A stretch of DNA of 36,353 bases, taken from contig JAQWBY010000005.1 in assembly GCA_028706165.1 (NCBI GenBank), positions 1-36,353 on the forward strand, read 5' to 3'. This document shows positions 8,971 to 17,400 of this stretch, one piece after another (the stretch's first letter is position 1; each line of letters starts with the position of its first letter). The notes below the pieces were generated by a model. The model had not been told where the DNA came from. It did not search any database and was given only the letters and a program-made list of their open reading frames with translations. Origin of the DNA: Lentisphaeria bacterium (GTDB taxonomy: Bacteria > Verrucomicrobiota > Lentisphaeria > Oligosphaerales > Oligosphaeraceae). The position numbers were made by a program, and so were the translations under genes.

Positions 8971-9106
8971 CCGAGGACTCCCGAAACCGCGCTGCGGGCC
9001 GTGCGACATCTGATTTCGCGCTTTCCTATCGGCTGCCGGTCGTGGCCACGCAAGCGGCACGACCAGCAGCCATCGTCGTCTACTTCGCGCCATCGCGCTT
9101 TTGCAT

Positions 9107-9153
9107 GGGAAAAAGAAAACGCCCGGTGCATGCAGGAGGGCATGCATCGGGCG
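9107..9153 (-). terminator. Rho-independent terminator for the 67-aa basic protein gene
   Basis: On the minus strand: CGCCCGATGCATGC-CCTCCT-GCATGCACCGGGCG followed by TTTTCTTTTT. 14-bp nearly perfect stem with U-tract just past the stop at 9184. Confidence 0.88.
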
Positions 9154-9183
9154 TTATGTGCAATCTGTGATCCGCGATGCGGC

Positions 9184-9390
9184 TCAAGCCTGAGTTTCGA
9201 AGGCTTTTTCAGTGCGTTTCGGGTGGCGCAGGAGTGCGCGCAGTTCGTTGCTCTGCAGTTTCGCGACACTGTCCTGGGGCATGCCCAAAGCGACCAGGCG
9301 CTTCTTCTGGGCCTTGATGCGCTGACGTTTCGCTGCCGCCGATTTTTTCGGACGGACCATGTTCTTGTTGCGGAATGTACTCGTTGCCAT
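9184..9390 (-). CDS. 67-aa highly basic small protein, uncharacterised
   Basis: MATSTFRNKNMVRPKKSAAAKRQRIKAQKKRLVALGMPQDSVAKLQSNELRALLRHPKRTEKAFETQA. Start at 9390 preceded by GGGAG. Followed by a strong terminator, so probably a real monocistronic gene rather than the longer 133-aa ORF. Confidence 0.75.
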   Translation of the reverse strand: MATSTFRNKNMVRPKKSAAAKRQRIKAQKKRLVALGMPQDSVAKLQSNELRALLRHPKRTEKAFETQA

Positions 9391-9593
9391 TGTCGTGACT
9401 CCCGGAATTGGACCTATGCCATAATCATCGTAGCAATGATGGTAAGATGCGAACATTAAATATAGTGCTGCGTCACCGCTTTGCCAGCCCCATGGCATTT
9501 TTTCGCGGTTCCACACGTAATCGGTCACCCATTGATAATAGATGCACACCTTGCCTCTCTGGCGCGGTAGGACGAGACGTGCCAAGCCAATGT

Positions 9594-9693
9594 GGCGCCC
9601 TCCAGGCGCAATTCCAAGTTATTGCCATACCCCGAGTTGCGTCGCCCTCCGGGCGCCTCACTCGGGGTTATGCATGGTGCGGCCCTCCGGGCC
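9594..9693. repeat. Three consecutive CTCC-loop hairpins inside element B
   Basis: GCGCC-CTCCA-GGCGC (9594-9608); CCCCGAGT..CGCCC-TCC-GGGCG..ACTCGGGG (9630-9667); GGCCC-TCC-GGGCC (9681-9693). Confidence 0.7.
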
Positions 9694-9814
9694 GAACTTG
9701 GCCAATCTGACGACTTGATCCATTCTATCCGGGCCGAAAAGTGCCGGGATGGCGGCGCTCCCAGCAGTCCCGGGTATCAAGCAACCGGTCCCCGAAGTCC
9801 AGGAAGTCCCCAAT

Positions 9815-9986
9815 CAGTCCCTTGTGTCCATAGCGTCATTCCCCACGGTCCCGAAAGTCCCCACAGTCCCGGCCATGAGTCGTGAGACGTGAGACGTGAG
9901 TCCTCGCCCCAGCGCCCCAGCGCCAATCAGTCCCACTTGTCCCTGACGTCCCCTGAGGCCGGCCAATATCAATCGCTGACCGATTA
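9815..9986. repeat. GTCCC-rich dispersed repeat, copy B
   Basis: Shares GCGTCATTCCCCACGGTCCCGAAAGTCYCCACAGTCCCGGCCATGAGTCGTGAGACGTGAGACGTGAGTCCTCGCCCCAG with copy A (reverse orientation, 231-401). A shorter version is copy C. Confidence 0.92.
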
Positions 9987-10181
9987 CTTCCACACCGCAT
10001 ACTCTCGCGATCCTGCCCCACGTCAAAGTCGCCTGCGCCAGTCATCGTCCCGTGCGGGATGAATGTCAGGTTTCCCCTCTTCTGACAAATACACAGCACA
10101 CTATATATTTGCCATTTAACTTAACAGAAATATCTTACAAAATGTATTTAGTAATAAGAAGCAACATCGGAGTTCAGCGTC

Positions 10182-11402
10182 ATGGCCTACATTAAGCGCA
10201 ATTTGACCAAGGTCTTTCTTGAAGCCAGCGAGTTATTTCCCGTGCTGTTGCTGACTGGTGCCAGGCAGGTTGGCAAGAGCACTTTTCTCTCGCATATCGC
10301 TGGGCCTGAGCGGCATTTCGTCACCTTGGATGATCCAGAGAACAAGCTGCAGGCGCGGGAAGACCCCCGTTTGTTCCTCCGTGACCATCCGGCGCCGGTA
10401 ATTATCGACGAAATCCAATACGCACCACAGCTTTTCCCACACCTCAAAATGATAGTTGATGAAGCCCGCCGGACGAATCCCGACAGAGCTTCCGGGCTAT
10501 ACTGGCTCACTGGCAGTCAGCAATTTCAGCTGATGAAGGACGTCTCGGAATCTCTTGCCGGCCGCATTGGGATATTTCGCATGCAGGGACTGTCCTGGCA
10601 GGAACTGACTGGCCGGGAGCAACCGCCATTTCGACCGGACACCTTCGTCTGCCCAGACGTGCCGGTGCTGTCCTCAGCCGAGTTGTATCGACGCATCTGG
10701 CGCGGGGCTTTTCCGGAGGCAGAGCGCTTTAACGATGATCAACTCGGAGCGTTTTTTCAGTCGTATGTCCAGACCTATCTGGAGCGAGACGTCCGCGACT
10801 TCGCCCAAGTGGGTGACTTGGCTGTATTCTTCAAATTTCTCCAGGCGGTAGCTGCTCGCCAGGGACAACTGCTCAACTACTCATCACTGGCCCAAAGTGC
10901 CGACATCAGCCAGGTAACCGCAAAAAAATGGCTGGGCATCCTGGTAGCGTCTGGCATAGCCTACGTTCTTCCCGCCTACCAGTCCAATCTCAATAAACGG
11001 CTGACGCAAATGCCGAAGCTCTATCTGCTCGATACTGGTTTGGCAGCCTGGTTGTCGCGCTGGTCGTCACCGGCGGTCTTGGCGCAGGGCATGATGAACG
11101 GCGCCTATTTCGAAGCCTGGTGCGTCGGCGAACTGCTGAAAAGTTACTGGAACGCGGGACAGGAACCACCGTTCTACCTCTACCGTGATCGCGAGCAACT
11201 GGAAATTGACATCGTCATTGAGCAAGACGGAAAGCTGTTTCCAGTCGAAATCAAAAAAAGCGCCGCCGTCAAAAAAGAGGACGTCAGCGCTTTTTCACAG
11301 ATCAGCAAACACCCAGTCGGCGAAGGCGCGCTCATCTCCATGTATGATCGCGATATGCACCTCACCCCACAGACGCGAACCATCTTCGCCGGGTACTTGT
11401 AG
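10182..11402 (+). CDS. ATP-binding protein, AAA ATPase + DUF4143 family
   Basis: LFPVLLLTGARQVGKSTFLSHIAG Walker A; PVIIDEIQYAPQLFPHLKMIVDE Walker B; YWLTGSQQFQLMKDVSESLAGRIGIFRMQGLSWQEL; C-terminal nuclease-like EIDIVIEQDGKLFPVEIKKS. Confidence 0.93.
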   Translation: MAYIKRNLTKVFLEASELFPVLLLTGARQVGKSTFLSHIAGPERHFVTLDDPENKLQAREDPRLFLRDHPAPVIIDEIQYAPQLFPHLKMIVDEARRTNPDRASGLYWLTGSQQFQLMKDVSESLAGRIGIFRMQGLSWQELTGREQPPFRPDTFVCPDVPVLSSAELYRRIWRGAFPEAERFNDDQLGAFFQSYVQTYLERDVRDFAQVGDLAVFFKFLQAVAARQGQLLNYSSLAQSADISQVTAKKWLGILVASGIAYVLPAYQSNLNKRLTQMPKLYLLDTGLAAWLSRWSSPAVLAQGMMNGAYFEAWCVGELLKSYWNAGQEPPFYLYRDREQLEIDIVIEQDGKLFPVEIKKSAAVKKEDVSAFSQISKHPVGEGALISMYDRDMHLTPQTRTIFAGYL

Positions 11403-11482
11403 GCTCTTGCCAGTCATTGACCTCTCGCAAGAAAAAGGATGACGAGCGGGCAGAATGAACGCAACAGCGCCAACGGGTTGCC

Positions 11483-14400
11483 TCAATTTGCCAGGTCGGG
11501 CGTCAGCCAGTGGCAGGCGTCCACGAGCAGCGTCGCTTGGGTACGCTGATTGCGTCTGACACGCAGGGCGACATGGCGCGGGGCGCCTTTGTCCGGCAGG
11601 TCCTCGGTAGCAAAGGCCAGGCGCAGACCGCGTTGCCAACCATCGCCGCCCTTGATGGTCAGGGGCTTGCTCAGCACCGGCCGCGTCTGGTCTGCGACAT
11701 ACAGGGCGGCCTGCACGTCGACCTCGCCGGCGCCTTGCAAGAAGAGATCGACGCCAATGCCTTTTTGCCAGGCGTCGGCGCTACCCTCCGGCGCATCGCG
11801 ATAGAGCTCCATAGGCTGACTGCGGCCGCCATAGAACTGCAGGCCCAACAGACGGTTGCTCTCGCCGGCACGAATGGGCCACAGCGTCGCATTGACATTC
11901 TGCGAACGCTGGACGGAGCGCAAGCGCCAGATGCCCTCGGCGGGGGCTTCCCAGCCATCGCCGTCGGGCTGCGCTGCAGCCGGCTCGCGGCAAAGAAAGG
12001 GGATGTGTATGGTCTCGCTAATATTGCCGGCGCCATCGCGGCAGCGGGCATGCACGAACCACAACCCAGCCTGGTCGACGGCCTGCAGAGTCTGTCGGCT
12101 GCCTTTGGCCGACATGGCGGCCAAAGGCTCGTCGTCAGATTTTCTGCTCAGCTTTGCTTCGTATGCGGCGATGCCGCTGGCGTCGGTCCGCTGCAGATTG
12201 ATGAGCGGCAGCGGTCCGAAGACGCCGACGGCGCTGAAGTCGTCGATGCGCAAGACATTCTCGGCGGCGGCAGCGCCGCGTTCACCGAAAGCGACCTGCA
12301 TCAAACGGGCGTCAGCCTTATCGGGCACGGCTTTGGCGACAAGTTCGGGCAGGTCCACCCATGCCCAACGCCACTGGCCGTCATCGTGCGCATCAGCAAT
12401 TTCGCCGATGACGGACGCTTCGTCGCTGCCAGTCATGCGCACAGCATACCATTCGCGCTCAATCAACAGGAGCAGATTAACTCCGGTACCCGGCGCAATC
12501 TGATAGCGAAAGCGCAGGGCCGGGCAGTCTTTGAGCGTGCCACGTCGCAGCCAGGCATTCGCCTGGAAGCGGCCGCCGTCCTTGGCGCGGTAGCGTATTT
12601 CGAGGCACTGGCTGGCAATGGCGTCGTCCTCCACGATGGCCAGGTTCGTCTGGGGCTGGCTGCGCCAGTTATGGCTGCCGCTGAAAGACTCGGTATTTTG
12701 GAAGACATTGTCATTGCCCACGACCATGGGCGGTTGGGGCGAGGTCTTGTCCTGCGCGTAATCCAGCCGCCACTGCCAGCTCGTGGCGGCTATTTCACGG
12801 CCGGCAAAGCTGCGGACGCCACTGATTTCAGCGGTAAAGACCGTGCAGTCGGCCACGGCTTTATTGAGTAGTCCCCAATCCCGGAGCATATTCCAGCTGA
12901 GCGTACGGCGCGCGCGGTCCCATGCCAGCGAATAGCGGTCAATGCGCCGTTCCTCACCATTGATTTTGACTTTGACCTTGCTAAAATCAAGCCAGTCCGT
13001 ACCATCGGCCGCGAAGGTCAGTTCGATCTGCTCGGGTGCGGCAGCGCTGCCGTCTTCGGGCAGCACTGAGGCAATTGTCGGCAGGCCATTTTCTACCAGG
13101 AAGGGATAATGCGCGGTCGCGCCCCAGTTACCGGCCTGGTCGCGCCCACGAACATGGAAGAAGTGAAGGCCGTCGGCAAGTTTCGGCATGGTGGTACTGG
13201 TCGCAGCACCTTCGGGGGCAGTATCCGGAACGCTGTCGCGTTCGCGGTCCCACTGGTAGCTGTAGGCCGTGATGTCGCCGGGATCGGGCAGCTGCCAGGA
13301 TAACTTTGGCGGCGCGTGGCTGCTGTTGACCAGAGGCGCCAGCGTCACCCGCGAGACTGCATAGTGATTGCCGGCTGCCTCGCCGCTATAGTGCCAGTTG
13401 CCCAAGGCGATGTCCGTCGTCGCCAGGCCCGTACCGTCGTAGACCACACTGAGATCGCCAGTGTACTCGCGTAGATCAAGTTGCGCTGTGCGCCACGTGT
13501 CATCGGCGACAATCCCGGGGCAGTCTCCAAGCTTCAGCCCCCGGGACGGGTCCAAGTCCGTGAGGCCAATGGTATGCATCTTGCCTAATACGCGCAGCAG
13601 CAGATCGACGTGGCTGTCGGGATGGATCTTGTAGTCGAAAAGCAGCACCGGGTAGCGAGCCAGCTCGAAAGTCGGCAGATTGAAGGACAGACCAAAGTCG
13701 GAACCGCAAATGCGATTGGTGACGCGCGCGGCAGGCGTGCCGTCAGGCAGGCGGTAGCGCCGAATGTCTACTTGGCTCTTGGCGTTAGCGACCTTGCCCT
13801 CATCCAGCCACGGCCGCAACCCACAGAGAGCGCTATGGGCACCCGCAAGCTGTGGCGGCCCCGGCGGCGTCTGATCGTCGGCGGGCTTCAGGCGGAGCCG
13901 CCAGGACTGCCGCATCGGCTCACTCTTCTCCGGCGCAGCGACCGGCAGATAGCTCAGCGTGAACGCGACCATGCCGTCGGCATCGGCCACAATCTTCTCT
14001 CCAAACCAGGGCTGGATTTCTAGGACGCCGGTGCTGGCATCAAGAACGCTGTTGCCGTCATGAATGGGCTGGTTCTGCCCACTGACACTCAGAACCAGGC
14101 TACCAAGACGCGGCCAGGACAGCTTGTCCGCCGGCAATGCCACGCGAATGGGATTGAGTCCCCAGCTTTCCCCATCGGCTGGCTGTACCCGCAGGGGCGC
14201 CGGTGCGGCCGCAAGCTGCAGGGGCATGGGCGGCAGACGGCGAGCGGGCCGACCTTCGGCGGCCAGTGTTTCGACCTGCAGCCAAGCCGGCCCGGGCTGC
14301 GGCGCTACCAGCGTAAACGACGCGTCACTGAAAAGCGGCGCAGCGTCAGGCACGGCGCCACCGGCAGCGACGTCGGGGCCCTGGCTGATCCATGCGTGGC

Positions 14401-17400
14401 AGAGCGGTGCATCCTGGCCCTCGGCAAGCTGCCACTGGCCGGTGACGGTCTGCGAGCCGTATCCGACCATGGCGATGTCGTCGAGGTAATACTTTGCGCT
14501 GGCGAAGTTGCCGCCCAGACCAGCGTTGAGGTAGCCCTCGTGCAGCATGCCAATCATGGCGCTGTCGATCAGCCACTGATCGCGGCGCGGAAAACGCTCA
14601 CGCAACAGCTCGCCAATGGGCACACACAGCTCCGACCACTCGCCGACGCGCAAGCCGTCCACCGCACCCACGCAATGCAGATTGGCCTCGTCGTGCCCCG
14701 GCCCCGTCAAGCGAATGAAATAGCGCCCGACCGGGTCGTCTTTAACCGTAAAATAGAGATTGACCAGGCTACCGGCGGGTATCAGGCAAGCCAGGCGTAG
14801 GTCGGCGACTCGATGCAAGGCAACATCAGCCCATGGCAGTGCCAACCCGAAATCACCGCCGGAATTGATGTTTTCCGCGGCGAGAACCCAGCCTGGCCGG
14901 CCGTCATGGCGCTGCCGGGATAGCTGCGCGCTCTGATCGCCATGCCACGGCTCCACAGCGCCTAAGCCGTCCTCAAAATCAATCACCCGCGTGGGATGAC
15001 TCGCCAGCAGCAGGGGCGGCAAAGGCGACAGCGGCTCGGCGCCGCCGGACGTGCCAGCTGGGACCGTGGCTGGCGCCGGCGCCTGGCCCTGCTGCTCGCC
15101 CGGCAACGCCGCCAGCAGGGGCGCTTGCAGGCGCAGGTCGCGGTAACTGACTTTCACCCGCGCCAGGACGATGCTGTTGTGCTGCGTCCACAGCGACAGC
15201 TTGCCGCCGGGGATGGGCTCGTCATCCGTGTAAGAAAAAACTGGCGTATTGTCAAAACTGACATCGTAACGGCTACCCGTGCGGCGAATCTTCAACGCGT
15301 ACCAGGCGCCATGGACGGGGCGTCCGCCGGGATCCCACTCTTGGGCGACGGTACGCGTACCGGGAGCGAGATGCCGGCCACGGGGAATGAGCTCGCGGTC
15401 CGTCTGCGCGACCACGGCGTCCCGCCGCCAGAATTGCGTCCAGGTCTCCGACCAGCGTTGGTCCCAGGCGGCGACCAGGAGATTGTAACCGGAGAAGAGT
15501 TCGCGGCCATCGCCATTGATGGCCACGTTGATATCGCCCACGCGCGGATAGGACATCTGCGCGCCCTCCTGCAATTCCCCCTGGCGCATACGCATGCCGG
15601 CAAAACACTCGATGGTGAAATCGCCTGCCAGCGCAAATTTGCTCCACAGTGCCGCGACGCCGCGGCTCTCACCATTCATGTGCGACCAGCGCGGGTCACA
15701 GGCAAAACGGTTGGTGACTTCCCAGCGGCCGACGCTGTTCCAGTCGGTCTCGGCCCGCTCGAAGAGATAGTCACGCAGGCGTTCGCGACGGATGTCAAGG
15801 TGTATGAAGTCCATGGCGGCAGGTACTTCCACCCCAAAACAACGGCCCGTCAGCGGCGCGGGGTCGTGCGCGCAGAAAAGTTCCTCGCCGTCCAGGACGC
15901 CCCAAATGGCATGGCCATCGCGACGCAGTTCCAGTTGCCCCCACGTCTCGGTGTCGGGCGTGCGCGGTTGTACGCCGATCTTCTCATCGATAATCTGCTT
16001 GCCGAGCAGGACGCTCCGGGTCTTGCCGCTGAACGCGGCCTCAGCCAACGCTTCACCAGCACGAAGCAGCTTCAAGGTGCCAGCGCCAGTCTCAGGTGAT
16101 AGCTCGCAGTGCAGTGCATAGCCAGCCGCAGGCTGCAGGTCATCAAGCCCCCAAAAAACCTTGAAGCCGCTCTGCAAGGGCGCAACCAGCGTAAAGGCGC
16201 CGTAGAAATCGCCGTTGTGGCGATAACGCCGTGGGTAGTCCGCGCCATTGCCACCATCCCGCAACCAGGAATAGCGTGATGATGCCCAGCCCTGCATAAA
16301 TGGATCGTCAGCAAAACGGGCGATATCAACGGGCTGCTCCCAATCGCGATGCTGCGCCGCAAAAGCGCGGACTTGCGCGAAGCGGGCGCCTTCAGCACCA
16401 AAGAGTCCGACCGCGCCACCAAGCGCGCCGGCCTCAATGCCGGCAGCCACCGCTTGCAGGCGCTGGCGCAGCATCAGCGCGTCATTGGCCCAGAGTTCCA
16501 GCACACCGTCCTGCCGACTGTCCACCGCCAAGCACAGAGGGGCTTCGCCGGACCACGCATAGGGCAGCGCCAGCGCCTCTTCCGCGCGCCCTGCGCAGAC
16601 CTGCTGCAGGAACAGCCGGCCATTCTCCGCTGGCGACCACCCGGCACACCAGTAGTTCTGCGCATCCCGCAGGCCAAAAACCAGGCCAGCTGTGACCGGC
16701 GACTGCTCCGGCGCGGCGGGCAGCACCGTCGCGGCAAAGCGCTGCGGCGCCCAGTGCGGCCAGCCGATCTGGTAGAGCGCGCCGGGCAAGCCAGTCGTCG
16801 TGCTGGCACCGCCGTCACCGAGCACGGCTAGCACATCGCCGGCGGCATTCGCCGCCTCCGGGGCTTGGTTGGCCAGGCGCCACTTGCCGGCCAGTGCCCG
16901 GCCCGCTTCGCTAAGCAGGCGGCGACAGGCGATCTCGCTGACGGAGCTCACTTCCAGATCGTCAAAATAAGCCTCTTGGGCGCCGTCCTTGTAGAGTCCG
17001 ACGGCGCCGCCAACGCTGGCCTGATCCCGGCAGCTCAGCACGACCACGCCATCCACCAAGGCGTCCACGCGGTCACCCTGCTGCCGTATGCCCAGCCGCC
17101 ACCAGTTTTCGGCCCGGCTGGCCAGCATGACGCTGCCGACCACCCGTTCCACGCCCTGCTCGCGCACCACGAGCTCCAGCGGCGCCGGCGTGGGCGCCAG
17201 CGAATCCGCCGACCAGCGCAGGAGCCAGTGGTTGTCGGCATCGCGGTAACCAAAGACCAGCCCGAATGCGCCACCAAAGGGCTTGACCGACACCGCCGCG
17301 CGATAATCGCACCAGAACGGCAAGCCAGTCACGATCATTCCCGGGCCATCCGGCGCCGAACCCGACAGGCAGAAGGGATTTGGGCTGCGGTCAGCCAACG

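Larger units (their letters stand above)
9517..9987. mobile_element. Non-autonomous (MITE-like) element, copy B, IS66-type ends
   Basis: GTAATCGGTC (9517-9526) and GACCGATTAC (9978-9987). Extended imperfect TIR GTAATCGGTCACCCATTGATAATAG versus GTAATCGGTCAGCGATTGATATTGG (21/25). Perfect 8-bp direct flanks TTCCACAC at 9509-9516 and 9988-9995. Confidence 0.85.

Noticed and set aside
9740-9980. Possible CRISPR array from the recurring GTCCC units
   Set aside because: Repeat units are short and variable with irregular spacing, there are no unique spacers of constant length, and no cas genes are in the window.
230-9987. Elements A and B as ends of one ~9.8-kb composite transposon
   Set aside because: Each copy has its own pair of inverted ends and its own flanking octamers, and these differ between copies (ATCTCAAT/ATTTCGAT versus TTCCACAC), so independent insertions are simpler.
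11510-12871. Long + strand ORFs antisense to the giant gene (also 14060-14800, 14996-16099, 16865-17668)
   Set aside because: Fragmented, low-complexity translations without domains; the minus strand is one continuous ORF with recognisable repeats.
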